A DNA stretch of 58,910 bases from Actinomycetes bacterium (GTDB lineage Bacteria; Actinomycetota; Thermoleophilia; BMS3ABIN01). The stretch is taken from assembly GCA_021785935.1 (NCBI GenBank), contig JAJYOG010000010.1, positions 1 through 58,910 on the forward strand. Direction: 5' to 3'. Position numbers and translations under genes: made by a program. The notes beneath the pieces are model-generated. The model had not been told where the DNA came from, searched no databases, and was given only the letters and a program-made list of their open reading frames with translations. Within the stretch, counting starts at the first letter, position 1; each line of letters opens with the position of its first letter. Of this stretch, positions 34,342 through 43,114 are shown one piece after another.

Positions 34342-34595
34342 GGCTGATCTCTCTTTTGTTACCCGTGGCCACTTGCTGTGGCCGAAATTTATCGTTTCTA
34401 GAATCATAGCAGGGGGCCTCGCCGGGTGGAATGAAGATCGCATGCGGGGACTGGCCAGGAAGAACAAGGCTGCCTGGACCGGTCAAGCACACAAACAAGC
34501 CCCCGGCTTAATTCTTCACATCTGGTCTCGATAGTTATATCTTTGCCCTGACAGTGAGGAAAATAACGCTGCACCACATTGGAGGGATGGGAAAA

Positions 34596-35144
34596 ATGAG
34601 AAGAATCTCGTACGTTTCATCCGCAACTGCGGCAATCCTGCTTTTAATTGTTGCAGCTCTTGCCGGTTGTGACGGCAATGGGACTGGCAGTAACGGAGAA
34701 AATGCGCCGGCCCCATCTGCGGAAAAGAGTGCGGCAGGTGACAACCAGAAGATTGGCGCCTGCGGTCTGGTGACCCAGCAGGACGCGAGCAAGGTCATGG
34801 GGAAAGAGGCAAAGAAGGATGAAAGCGGCAATGTCGTGGTTGACCCGGCCATGCTCGGCGAATGCCTCTGGTCTTACGAATATCAGTACGGGAGCGAGCT
34901 GATCCAGTTTAGAATCTGGGGCAGCGATGCGTACTATAGCCAGATGCCCGGCTCACAAAGCTTCGACATCGGCGATAAAGGATCGATCACTGTGAGCAAT
35001 GCGGTCGGTGTTGATATCGAATGGGTGCAGGACGGAAAGAGCTACACCCTTAGCTACTTCACTACCGGCCCGGACGCACCGCAGGCGGCTGCCAGGGTCG
35101 AAGAAGTCAAAGCGCTGGCCAAGAAGGTATCGGGTCAAGTATAA
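34596..35144 (+). CDS. DUF3558-like lipoprotein
   Basis: A 182-residue lipoprotein: signal with LAGC lipobox near residue 24, a Gly/Ser/Asn linker, then a small domain starting ACGLVTQQDASKVMG with paired cysteines (CGL and CLWSY), typical of DUF3558-type actinobacterial lipoproteins. The C-terminus ends with a helix rich in Ala, Lys and Val. The ATG at 34596 lies ten bases after GGAGGG. Function unknown; a hairpin terminator follows. Confidence 0.75.
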   Translation: MRRISYVSSATAAILLLIVAALAGCDGNGTGSNGENAPAPSAEKSAAGDNQKIGACGLVTQQDASKVMGKEAKKDESGNVVVDPAMLGECLWSYEYQYGSELIQFRIWGSDAYYSQMPGSQSFDIGDKGSITVSNAVGVDIEWVQDGKSYTLSYFTTGPDAPQAAARVEEVKALAKKVSGQV

Positions 35145-35159
35145 GTCATAAGTGGTAAC

Positions 35160-35183
35160 CGTGGAGGCCTAACGGCCTCCACG
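35160..35183 (+). terminator. Hairpin terminator after the DUF3558-like gene
   Basis: CGTGGAGGCC and GGCCTCCACG form a perfect 10-bp stem with a TAAC loop, 15 bases after the stop. No T run follows. Confidence 0.65.
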
Positions 35184-35221
35184 GGCAATGTGCTATCAAT
35201 CGACCTGGATGGAGCAGAATA

Positions 35222-35274
35222 GCGTATCAATGCGTCTATTCACGGCGTCATCGGCGGGATAATAGCGAAAGCTG
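35222..35274. repeat. Diverged intergenic repeat, partner at 40558-40608
   Basis: Both copies share GCGTATCAAT, TTCACGGCGTC and an AAAGCTG ending, in the same order and with similar spacing, in otherwise unlike intergenic DNA. The origin is unclear. Confidence 0.5.
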
Positions 35275-35301
35275 TAAGTAGGCCTAAGGAAGATAATTAT
35301 G

Positions 35302-35331
35302 TTGACATAAAGCTGGACGTTTACGTATACT
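35302..35331 (+). promoter_or_regulatory. Sigma70-type promoter for the NHL-repeat gene
   Basis: A perfect TTGACA (35302-35307) and TATACT (35326-35331) are separated by 18 bases, about 67 bases before the start codon. Confidence 0.8.
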
Positions 35332-35397
35332 TAGGAAACCGGAATCCAGACAGATAAGCGCTAAGTCAACATTAGGGGGCAAAGCGGGGAGGCTATC

Positions 35398-36717
35398 ATG
35401 GAGTTAACGGGTAAAAGGGGAGGAAACTTTGCTATGGCGGCGCTTCGCCTGACCATTATCCCGGCGCTACTGTTTTCTATAGTCATGTTATTTATCCTGG
35501 TATTGGCGCCTCAGGCGTTAGCGGAGGAAAGATACGTCACCGACGGCATGTGGGGAACCGGCGGCAGCTCATCCGGACAGTTCAATATGCCTATGGGTAT
35601 CACGATTGACAGCACTGGAAATGTCTTCGTGGCTGATGTCGGCAACCACCGGATACAGAAATTCAGCTCGAGCGGGGCGTTAATCACCATGTGGGGAACC
35701 CACGGCTACGGGAATGGTCAGTTCGATGGCATGTGGGGGGTAGAAGTCGACGAATCCGGGAACGTCTACGTGGCCGACAGTATGAACAATGCCCGCATCC
35801 AGAAGTTCGACTCCTCCTATGTTTATAGCAAGCAATGGGGATCCTTCGGTTCTGGCGACGGGCAGTTTAGTAATCCTGTGGACGCGGTGGTTGACAGCCA
35901 CGGCAACGTCTACGTGACTGATATGAGCAACAATCGTATCGAGAAGTTCGGCCCCGATGGCGGCTTTCTCGCCAAATGGGGGACCCCGGGCTCCGGCGAC
36001 GGGCAGTTCAATTCTCCTCATGGCCTCGCAGTTGATAGCAATGACAATATCTACGTGGCCGACACCGGCAACCATCGCATCCAGAAGTTCGACTCTGAAG
36101 GCGCCTTCATCATCAAACTGGGAAGCTATGGCGACTCAGCCGACGGGCAATTCAGCAACCCCCAAGGCGTTACCGTAGACAGTGCCGGCAATATCTACGT
36201 GGCCGACACCGGCAACCATCGCATCCAGAAGTTCGACTCAGCCGGTTCCTTCATCACGAAATGGGGGAGCTATGGCAGCGCCCCGGGGCAGCTGCATACT
36301 CCGATAGACGTGGCGGTCAAGAGTGACGGCGAAGTCTATGTATCAGAGTTGTGGACCCATCGCGTTCAGAAATTCAGGAAAGCGTTGTGTGGTATGCCGC
36401 AGCTCGAGCTTCGCGTGGAAAAGAGATTCTGGAAAAACTACGATGAATACCTGGAAGGCTGGCTCACAATCTCTTACATTGTCCACAACGCCTCAGGCTC
36501 TGAAGCCTTCGACTCTGTTATCACTGGTTCCACCGCCACTAATGGTGTCACGCTGGTGACTTCACTACCTGCGAGCCTTGGAAATATCGCTCCGGATGGA
36601 TCATGGACGGGGAAGGTTCAATACGACGTGCCACCGGATGTAGAAAGGTTTGTAGCTACGACCTTTGCATCCGCGAAGGATGCTTGCGGTGTGAGCTATA
36701 GCTATCCTGCGCCGTAG
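35398..36717 (+). CDS. Secreted NHL-repeat beta-propeller protein
   Basis: A 439-residue exported protein. A signal peptide (about 15-42) precedes six NHL repeats, each with the pattern G-(Q)F-x-P-x-G-(V/I)-(A/T)-V-D-x-x-G-N-(I/V)-Y-V-A-D-x-x-N-x-R-I-Q-K-F, forming a six-bladed propeller (about 50-330). The C-terminal 100 residues (WLTISYIVHNASGSEAF, TNGVTLVTSLPASL) match the module in the LPXTG protein at 22 kb. GGGGAGG precedes the ATG and a strong promoter lies upstream. No LPXTG or membrane tail is present, so it is probably released or bound non-covalently. Confidence 0.85.
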   Translation: MELTGKRGGNFAMAALRLTIIPALLFSIVMLFILVLAPQALAEERYVTDGMWGTGGSSSGQFNMPMGITIDSTGNVFVADVGNHRIQKFSSSGALITMWGTHGYGNGQFDGMWGVEVDESGNVYVADSMNNARIQKFDSSYVYSKQWGSFGSGDGQFSNPVDAVVDSHGNVYVTDMSNNRIEKFGPDGGFLAKWGTPGSGDGQFNSPHGLAVDSNDNIYVADTGNHRIQKFDSEGAFIIKLGSYGDSADGQFSNPQGVTVDSAGNIYVADTGNHRIQKFDSAGSFITKWGSYGSAPGQLHTPIDVAVKSDGEVYVSELWTHRVQKFRKALCGMPQLELRVEKRFWKNYDEYLEGWLTISYIVHNASGSEAFDSVITGSTATNGVTLVTSLPASLGNIAPDGSWTGKVQYDVPPDVERFVATTFASAKDACGVSYSYPAP

Positions 36718-36747
36718 AGCGGACCGGCAAAGGTAAGAATCCTCAGA

Positions 36748-37509
36748 CTACGAGGTCTTGGTTCGGTAGATCCTGAGCGCCAGCAGATACGAGGCAATCA
36801 ATAAAGCAACACACCAGGCGACCGCGATCCAGACTTTTGGTCCCGTATTGCCGTCTACCAAAAGTGAACGCATGGTCTCGACAATCGGTGTCATTGGCTG
36901 GTTGTCCGCAAAGACCTGCAGCGCCGAGCTCATCGAATTCGCGGGAATGAAAGCCGAGCTCAAGAAAATCAGTAACATCAGAATGTAACTGAAAGCTCCG
37001 GCGCCCTCTGCGCTTTTGGCGAGCAAACCGAAGACAATCGCCAGCCAGGTCGTGGCGATTGTGAATAATAGCAAAATTCCGCAAAAGGTCAGCCACGCTG
37101 TTAAACCGGCGCCAGGCCGGAATCCCGCCAAAAAGGAAACCAGCAAAACCAGCAGCACCGAAAAGAGATTGGATAGTACCGACGAAACCGCATGGCCGCC
37201 CAGAATCGATGAGGGCGCGATTGGCATGGACCTGAAACGGTTGATGATTCCATTGGTCATGTCGTTATTGAGGCGAAGCGCTGCATAAGCAATCCCGCTT
37301 ATCACGGTCATGATGACAATCCCGGGAGTAATGAAGTCAATATATTTGACCGAACCCGAACTGGTCTGGAGCGCGCTGCCGAACACATAGACGAATAAAA
37401 GCATGAAGGCGATCGGCATGGCCGCTACGGTAATAATCGTATCCATGCTGCGGACAGTATGACGCAGGCTTCGCTTTGACATCACCCATGTATCATGCAA
37501 CGCGTGCAT
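36748..37509 (-). CDS. ABC-2 type transporter permease (DrrB-like)
   Basis: A 253-residue permease with six hydrophobic segments. The N-terminal MSKRSLRHTVRSMDTI and the block YIDFITPGIVIMTV are typical of DrrB/ABC-2 exporters, and LSSAFIPANSMSSALQVFADNQPMTPIVE is the conserved loop before the last helix. Its start overlaps the ATPase stop (TAATG). With the MarR-type regulator upstream, this forms a drug- or lipid-export operon; substrate unknown. Confidence 0.9.
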   Translation of the reverse strand: MHALHDTWVMSKRSLRHTVRSMDTIITVAAMPIAFMLLFVYVFGSALQTSSGSVKYIDFITPGIVIMTVISGIAYAALRLNNDMTNGIINRFRSMPIAPSSILGGHAVSSVLSNLFSVLLVLLVSFLAGFRPGAGLTAWLTFCGILLLFTIATTWLAIVFGLLAKSAEGAGAFSYILMLLIFLSSAFIPANSMSSALQVFADNQPMTPIVETMRSLLVDGNTGPKVWIAVAWCVALLIASYLLALRIYRTKTS

Positions 37510-38438
37510 TATTTATTTCCTTCATGGTCACTAATGATTTTTAGAAAGACATCATCCAACGTTGCCGTTTTTTGAGAGAAGTCAGAAATATTGATGTGCG
37601 CGTCTTCAATTTGAGTAAATATGCGGGCTATCTGCGACGCGCTGCCATCAGTCACGATCATAAGGGAACGGGTGTCGTTATCAGGGGTCACATCATAATT
37701 TTGAAAGAGTTTGGCAGCGGCGTTCATCTGCTCCACGTCGGGGAAACCGAGCTCGATTCTTCCGTGGGGAAGGAGTTTCTTCAGGTCGCTGGCAGTCCCT
37801 TCGGCGATAATTTTGCCCTTGCTTAAGATAGAGATCTTGTCAGCCAGGCGATCGGCTTCTTCCAGATTTTGTGTGGTTAAAAATACCGTCCTTCCTTCCC
37901 GAGAGAGCGAGTTGATCTTTTCCCACATCATGTAGCGGCTTTGGGGGTCAAGACCGGACGTTGGCTCGTCAAAGAAGATGACCTCAGGATCACCGATGAG
38001 ACCCATGGCGATATCCAGCCGTCTGCGCATGCCGCCAGAAAATGTTCCTGCTCGGCGGTCGGCGGCATCGGAGAGGCCGAACTCGTTGAGTGAGTCTTTG
38101 GCGGTGCCAGCCGGGTCGTCGATGTGACGCAGCTCGCCGATCAGAACCAGATTTTCACGGCCGGTAAGCACGTCGTCGACTGCCGCAAACTGTCCCGTGA
38201 GGCTTATTTGAGTGCGTACCTTGCTGGCTTGCGCCACCACATCAAAACCGTTTACGGTCGCGATGCCACCATCAGCTCTCAGTAGAGTCGACAAAATGTT
38301 GATTGTCGTGGTTTTGCCGGCGCCGTTCGGCCCGAGCAAACAAAAAACCGATCCCTTTGAAACCTCCAGATCTATACTGTCCAGAACAACTTGCTTGCCA
38401 TAAGACTTTTGAAGATTGGTTACACTAATTGCTACCAT
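37509..38438 (-). CDS. ABC-2 type transporter ATPase (DrrA-like)
   Basis: A 309-residue ATPase. Walker A GPNGAGKT lies at 36-43, the signature is in FSGGMRRRLDIAMGL, Walker B is VIFFDEPTSGLDP, and a DrrA-type C-terminal extension of about 90 residues follows. The ATG at 38438 is two bases after the MarR-type gene's stop codon and gives the normal N-terminus MVAISVTNLQKSYG. It energises the adjacent permease. Confidence 0.92.
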   Translation of the reverse strand: MVAISVTNLQKSYGKQVVLDSIDLEVSKGSVFCLLGPNGAGKTTTINILSTLLRADGGIATVNGFDVVAQASKVRTQISLTGQFAAVDDVLTGRENLVLIGELRHIDDPAGTAKDSLNEFGLSDAADRRAGTFSGGMRRRLDIAMGLIGDPEVIFFDEPTSGLDPQSRYMMWEKINSLSREGRTVFLTTQNLEEADRLADKISILSKGKIIAEGTASDLKKLLPHGRIELGFPDVEQMNAAAKLFQNYDVTPDNDTRSLMIVTDGSASQIARIFTQIEDAHINISDFSQKTATLDDVFLKIISDHEGNK

Positions 38439-38440
38439 CG

Positions 38441-38926
38441 TTAGCTTTTCCTTCGTGCCGCACGTAGCGCATCGCGCCGCTTGTGCCACTCTTTCTGTAA
38501 TGCGGGCATCCGTTCAGCCAGAAAGTCTGACAGAGCTGCCATCTCTTCCAGCCATGCTCGCCGGTCAGGCTTAGCCTTGTCTAGAAGCGCCAGGCCTTCT
38601 CGAGCCAGGACGGCCTGTTCACTGTAGACCCCCGCATCGAAGCCGTTGCCTTCGACACCCGCCGGATTGAGACTTACCTTGTCAACTCGCTCGCCGGCTG
38701 CGCGAGAACGAATTACGAGATGATGGTTTTCCAGTACCTGGATCGCTCCAGTGATAGCGCTACGACTGGCCATCAACGCATCGGCAATCTCAGCGATTGA
38801 TTGCTGTTCCGGGTCGCAGACGGTCAGGTAGCCCAGCAAACGGCCTGCCATGGGCGTAAAACCGTATTGCTGAACATAAAAGCGCCCTGCGTGATCGGCG
38901 TAAGTCAGTTGTGCGTCGATATCCAT
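38441..38926 (-). CDS. GbsR/MarR-family regulator of the ABC exporter operon
   Basis: A 161-residue winged-helix protein. HAGRFYVQQYGFTPMAGRLLGYL is the conserved first helix pair of the GbsR/MarR group (residues about 11-33), and SIAEIADALMASRSAITGAIQVLENHHLV is the helix-turn-helix. ATG 38926 (MDIDAQLTYADH) is the likeliest start, with GAGG close upstream; an earlier in-frame ATG at 38992 would add a Cys-rich leader without a site. It leads the exporter operon. A near-palindromic site lies just upstream, consistent with autoregulation. Confidence 0.85.
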   Translation of the reverse strand: MDIDAQLTYADHAGRFYVQQYGFTPMAGRLLGYLTVCDPEQQSIAEIADALMASRSAITGAIQVLENHHLVIRSRAAGERVDKVSLNPAGVEGNGFDAGVYSEQAVLAREGLALLDKAKPDRRAWLEEMAALSDFLAERMPALQKEWHKRRDALRAARRKS

Positions 38927-38952
38927 ATCCTCGATAATACACAAATAACAGT

Positions 38953-38974
38953 AATGACACAAATTAGTGACATT
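38953..38974. promoter_or_regulatory. Candidate operator of the MarR-type regulator
   Basis: AATGACAC (38953-38960) and GTGACATT (38967-38974) form an inverted repeat with 7 of 8 matching positions and a 6-base AT spacer. The site lies between the regulator and the divergent ClC gene. Confidence 0.5.
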
Positions 38975-39100
38975 TATTAATGTTATGGGCATTTGGGCTC
39001 AAAAAAGGGTCTTCTAGCCCACGAATTTGGAAAAGGTGTCATCTGTCCATTACGATGGATGAGATTGTGCACGAAGCCGTTAATGACAGGATCTGAAAAC

Positions 39101-40444
39101 ATGAAAAACCGCTTCACAGAACACAGCATTCTCATATTGAGTGTGGTGAAATGGGTGGTCTTGGCAATAGTGATCGGGGTTATCGCCGGTGCCGGTGGCG
39201 CACTCTTCCTTAAACTATTGGGCTGGAGCACGGATGCAACCGGCAAATATTCTTATTATTTCCTGCTGATGCCGCCCGCTTTTCTATTGAGTTCGCAGCT
39301 GATACATCGCCTGGCTCCCGACGCTGAGGGGCACGGTACAGAAAAGGTCATCGAGGCGGTCAATAAGTCGTCGGGGAGGATAAAGGTGGCGGTAGTCCCC
39401 GTTAAGGCGCTAACTACTATAGTGACGATCGCTGCTGGCGGCTCGCTCGGGAAGGAAGGGCCTTGCGCTCAGATTGGCGCCGGGCTGGCATCGTTCTTCG
39501 CTGGCCTGTTTCGATTCGGTGACACGGACAGGCGAAAACTTGTGATCTGTGGCATCAGCGCCGGATTCGCGGCGGTTTTCGGCACTCCCATAGGTGGCGC
39601 TATTTTCGGCATTGAAGTACTGGCTATTGGCGCCCTCTCCTATGATGTGCTGCTACCTTCACTAATCGCCGGTGTTGTCGGCTATCAGGTGGCCGCCAAA
39701 CTGGGAATTCCGTATCTTTATCATTTTTATGATTCACCTCTGCCATTCGACAGCTTGATATTCGCCAAGGTAATTCTGGCCGGAATATTCTTTGGGTTGT
39801 GTTCTATCATGCTGATCGAGATTTCAAGACTTGGTGAATATCTTTCAGAGAGGCTGGCCCTGCGAAGATCCTGGAAGCCACTCGTCGGCGGATTGGTACT
39901 TATTGGCATGACATTGCTCTTTTCCCAGAGCTATCTGGGTATGGGACTGAATTCCATCGAGGGATCACTCGGGGGTGAAAGCCAACCTTACTTTGCTTTT
40001 TTCCTTAAGGCGGTCTTTACCAGCCTGACGCTGGCTTTTGGCGGAAGCGGCGGTATCGTGACCCCGATATTTTTTATCGGCTCGACTGCTGGAGCTGCGT
40101 TTGCCCAACTGCTTGGGATGGATATAGCTCTTTTCGCAGCCATCGGGCTGGTCAGTGTGCTTGCCGGCGCGGCGAACACTCCGTTGGCCGCCGGTATTAT
40201 TTCGATAGAACTTTTCGGTCCAGCCGTAGCTCCATATGCCATAGTCGCGTGTGCGGTGAGCTATCTGGTGACCGGACATCGCAGTGTCTTTCCGGCTCAG
40301 CGGCTAGCTACAGGTAAGTCGTCATCAATCAGGGTCGAGCTCGATGCGGATATCAGGGATGTGCGGCCAGAGTACCATTACCGGGAAAGGAGCCTGCCCG
40401 GGGTCGTCCACGCACTGGTGCGTGCCATGCGCCGCAAAGAGTAG
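39101..40444 (+). CDS. ClC-family chloride channel/transporter
   Basis: A 447-residue polytopic protein with about ten hydrophobic segments. GGSLGKEGPCAQIG contains the GKEGP selectivity/gating motif, including the external glutamate of Cl-/H+ antiporters. GTPIGGAIFGIEV and GGSGGIVTPIFFIGS are further ClC signature stretches. The start is uncertain: ATG 39101 (MKNRFTEHS) gives a normal N-terminus, while ATG 39083 or 38993 would extend it. No CBS domains are attached. It is divergent from the MarR-type regulator. Confidence 0.88.
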   Translation: MKNRFTEHSILILSVVKWVVLAIVIGVIAGAGGALFLKLLGWSTDATGKYSYYFLLMPPAFLLSSQLIHRLAPDAEGHGTEKVIEAVNKSSGRIKVAVVPVKALTTIVTIAAGGSLGKEGPCAQIGAGLASFFAGLFRFGDTDRRKLVICGISAGFAAVFGTPIGGAIFGIEVLAIGALSYDVLLPSLIAGVVGYQVAAKLGIPYLYHFYDSPLPFDSLIFAKVILAGIFFGLCSIMLIEISRLGEYLSERLALRRSWKPLVGGLVLIGMTLLFSQSYLGMGLNSIEGSLGGESQPYFAFFLKAVFTSLTLAFGGSGGIVTPIFFIGSTAGAAFAQLLGMDIALFAAIGLVSVLAGAANTPLAAGIISIELFGPAVAPYAIVACAVSYLVTGHRSVFPAQRLATGKSSSIRVELDADIRDVRPEYHYRERSLPGVVHALVRAMRRKE

Positions 40445-40523
40445 GGGTTTCTGCTTTCGTACGCTGAAAGCCTTTTACAACTTTTTCAAGCTGGTTCAAG
40501 ATCGAAAGGTTCGAATAGCTACT

Positions 40524-40537
40524 GGTATCGCCCACCA
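40524..40537 (+). repeat. Copy of the tRNA-Val 3' end (possible attachment-site relic)
   Basis: The last 14 bases of tRNA-Val (33192-33205) recur exactly here. Upstream, GGTTCGAA of the T loop also recurs (40508-40515), with 5 extra bases between the two blocks. This looks like a tRNA 3' fragment left by integration or duplication. No integrase lies between the copies. Confidence 0.55.
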
Positions 40538-40557
40538 CCTTCTTCTACTTTTTAATC

Positions 40558-40608
40558 GCGTATCAATACTTTTTTCACGGCGTCTCAGCTGGTTGTTCGC
40601 AAAAGCTG
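40558..40608. repeat. Diverged intergenic repeat, partner at 35222-35274
   Basis: Second copy of the GCGTATCAAT...TTCACGGCGTC...AAAGCTG block, 20 bases after the tRNA-Val relic. Confidence 0.5.
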
Positions 40609-40670
40609 CATGCGGTGTCAAGTCAGATAGATGAACGATCAACAGCAAAGACAAAAATTACGGGAGACCC

Positions 40671-40919
40671 CTCTTCCAGGAAGCCGGCATTAGCAACATC
40701 CGTCTTGAGGAAAGGGATGTCGGATATTATCTGGACACTCCCGAAGAATGGTGGGATTTGGTCTGGAACGCAGGTTTCCGCGACCAGATAAGCCAGCTGT
40801 CCGAGGCCGGGCAGGCACGTTTCAGGGACGAGCATTTGCAAGAAATAGAAGCGCTCAGGACCGATAAGGGCATCTGGCTGGATGTCGGTGCTTTGTATAC
40901 CTTGGGAACGAAACCTTAG
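40671..40919 (+). pseudogene. C-terminal remnant of a SAM-dependent methyltransferase
   Basis: An open frame of 82 codons without a start. It reads LFQEAGISNIRLEERDVGY, then the hallmark EEWWDLVWNAGFRDQ and a C-terminus ending LYTLGTKP. This matches the end of class I (UbiE-like) methyltransferases. The SAM-binding N-terminal domain is missing, and upstream sequence does not continue in any frame I can follow. It is probably debris next to the tRNA relic. Confidence 0.65.
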
Positions 40920-41015
40920 CCGCCGGATTTTGTTTATCCTCTGAGACTTGGTATCCTTTTAAGGTAAGAGGTGATCGCCTCTACTTACGTAAATAAGAAA
41001 AGTCGGTGCCAACCA

Positions 41016-41037
41016 GGGCTCGAGCGAGCCCTTTTTT
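41016..41037 (+). terminator. Rho-independent terminator or attenuator before typA
   Basis: GGGCTC-GAGC-GAGCCC followed by six T residues, ending 28 bases before the typA start. A possible promoter (TTGTTT, 16 bases, TATCCT near 40930-40957) lies upstream, so this could attenuate typA rather than end an earlier gene. Confidence 0.75.
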
Positions 41038-41065
41038 GCGCCAAGAAATTGGGAAGTGTTCTGAT

Positions 41066-42883
41066 TTGAACTTAAGAAACGTCGCCATCATTGCCCACGT
41101 GGATCACGGCAAGACCACCCTCGTGGACGGCCTTCTGAAACAATCCAAGACTTTCAGGGAAAACGAGGCCGCGTTCAATCAGACCCTGATCCTGGACTCA
41201 AACGATCAGGAGCGGGAGCGGGGCATCACCATCCTTGCCAAGAATACGGCGGTGAGGTACGGCGAAACCAAGATCAATATTATAGACACCCCCGGCCATG
41301 CCGATTTCGGCGGGGAAGTGGAAAGAACGCTGAATATGGCGGATGGCGCCATTCTGGTGATAGACGCCCAGGAAGGCCCCATGCCGCAGACGAAGTTTGT
41401 ACTCAAAAAGGCTCTCGAGCTCGGGCTCAAGCCCATTGTTGTCATCAATAAAATCGATAAGCCCAACGCCAGGATCGAAGAGGTCATAGAAAGGACCAAC
41501 GATCTCTTCCTGGATCTGGCTACGGAAGAAGATCAACTGGATTTTCCCATTTATTACGCGGTTGCCCGGAGCGGCAAGGCGTGGAATGAGATACCAGACG
41601 ATGCCGGTGAATATGCAGATCTAACCCCGGTGTTTGAAGCGATCCTCGACCATGTTCCGGCGCCGGTTGTGGGGGATAAGGATCAGCCGTTTCAAATGCT
41701 GGTTACCTCCCTGGAAGCCGACAGTTTTCAGGGCAAACATGCGATCGGCAGGATCAAGCGCGGTACCATCTCACCAGGCACAACAATCACCCTGCTAAAA
41801 AAAGACGGCACTGACGAACAGGCCAGGATTGATAAGGTTTATGTTTCCCAGGGCCTCAAAAGGGTTGAGATCGAAGAGGCGCATGCTGGTGACATCGTCT
41901 CGCTTACGGGCATCCGCAGCGCGGGCATTGGCGAGACCATAGCCGATAGTGACACGCCGGAGGTCCTGCCAACCATAGAAATCGAAGAGCCGACGCTGAA
42001 AATGTCCGTGGGGGCCAACACATCTCCTTTTGCCGGCAGGGAAGGCAAGTACGTGACCAGCAGGCAGATTCTTGAAAGAATCGAGCGGGAGCTGGAAACA
42101 AACGTTTCCCTGAAAATGGAAATAAACGAGAGCGGCGATTACGTTTTATCCGGCCGCGGCGAACTGCATCTGTCTGTGTTCATTGAGAATCTGAGACGGG
42201 AAGGCTATGAGCTGCAGGTAGGCAAGCCCCAGGTGATCACGAAAGAAATCGACGGCAAGACCCACGAGCCGGTCGAAGAATTAACGGTTAATGTCGGCAC
42301 AGATTATGTTGGCGCTGTCAATGGTGAAGTCGGTCGCCGCAAGGGCGTGCTGCACAGCCAGGAAGAACAGTCCGACGGCACCACCAGGCTGGTTTTCGAG
42401 ATAACGACCCGGGGCCTCCTGGGCCTTAGGAACCATCTGTTGACCCTCTCCCGTGGCACCGCGATCATGAATTCCATTTTTGTCAAATATCAGCGGCTGG
42501 GCACCGATATTCCGCGGATGCGCAACGGCGCCCTGGTTGCCAGCGAGTCCGGCAAGGCCGTACCTTTCGGGATCGGAAACGCCCAGCAGCGCGGCGAAAT
42601 ATTCATCCATCCCCGTACGGCGGTTTATGAGGGGATGATCGTCGGCCTCAACTCTCGTGAGGAAGATCTGGCGGTAAATGTCACCAAGGAAAAGAAACTC
42701 ACCAATATGCGTTCATCCGGCGCTGACGATGCCATCATATTGACACCTCCAACGATCTTGAGCCTGGAGCAAGGGCTGGATTTTCTGGAAGACGATGAGC
42801 TGCTCGAAGTTACTCCGGAAAGTCAGAGGCTGAGGAAGAAACTGCTCAGCAAGACGGAGCGGGCGAAAGCAAAAAGATCCTGA
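41066..42883 (+). CDS. typA: Ribosome-associated GTPase TypA/BipA
   Basis: A 605-residue translational GTPase. G-domain motifs are AHVDHGKT (10-17), RGITI, DTPGHADFGGEVERT and NKIDKP; these are followed by the EF-G-like domains and the BipA-specific C-terminal domain (GTDIPRMRNGALVASESGKAVPFGI region). BipA supports 50S assembly and growth under stress. TTG at 41066 yields MNLRNVAIIAHVDHGK, the standard N-terminus; a GTG at 41006 would place the terminator hairpin inside the gene, so it is rejected. Confidence 0.95.
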   Translation: MNLRNVAIIAHVDHGKTTLVDGLLKQSKTFRENEAAFNQTLILDSNDQERERGITILAKNTAVRYGETKINIIDTPGHADFGGEVERTLNMADGAILVIDAQEGPMPQTKFVLKKALELGLKPIVVINKIDKPNARIEEVIERTNDLFLDLATEEDQLDFPIYYAVARSGKAWNEIPDDAGEYADLTPVFEAILDHVPAPVVGDKDQPFQMLVTSLEADSFQGKHAIGRIKRGTISPGTTITLLKKDGTDEQARIDKVYVSQGLKRVEIEEAHAGDIVSLTGIRSAGIGETIADSDTPEVLPTIEIEEPTLKMSVGANTSPFAGREGKYVTSRQILERIERELETNVSLKMEINESGDYVLSGRGELHLSVFIENLRREGYELQVGKPQVITKEIDGKTHEPVEELTVNVGTDYVGAVNGEVGRRKGVLHSQEEQSDGTTRLVFEITTRGLLGLRNHLLTLSRGTAIMNSIFVKYQRLGTDIPRMRNGALVASESGKAVPFGIGNAQQRGEIFIHPRTAVYEGMIVGLNSREEDLAVNVTKEKKLTNMRSSGADDAIILTPPTILSLEQGLDFLEDDELLEVTPESQRLRKKLLSKTERAKAKRS

Positions 42884-43114
42884 TCGTAGCTCCCCGGCAG
42901 TAGGAACTTTGAAGGCCGCGTAAGAACCTCCGCGTTTCATCGCACTGGAAAAACATCTTGACCGCACTTTCCCTAGATCTCTTAATGGTTTCTTAATGTA
43001 ATCTTCAGGCAATTTTCATGCTGCGCGGGCAGAATAAATACAGATAATACCAATGAACCACAACGCGCGCCGAGTGTTGGTAGAGCCGTTGTGTGAGGTA
43101 GAAAGGAGCACCAA
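42884..43114. other. Intergenic region between typA and SHOCT genes
   Basis: No gene seen. AGATAATAC near 43040 could serve as a -10 element for the SHOCT gene group, but I find no good -35. Confidence 0.35.

Noticed and set aside
33206-40523. Complete integrative element between the tRNA-Val copies
   Set aside because: No integrase, relaxase, replication or phage gene is present; only a relic can be proposed.
41006-41065. Upstream GTG start for typA
   Set aside because: It would place a terminator hairpin with a T run inside the coding region and add residues absent from the family.
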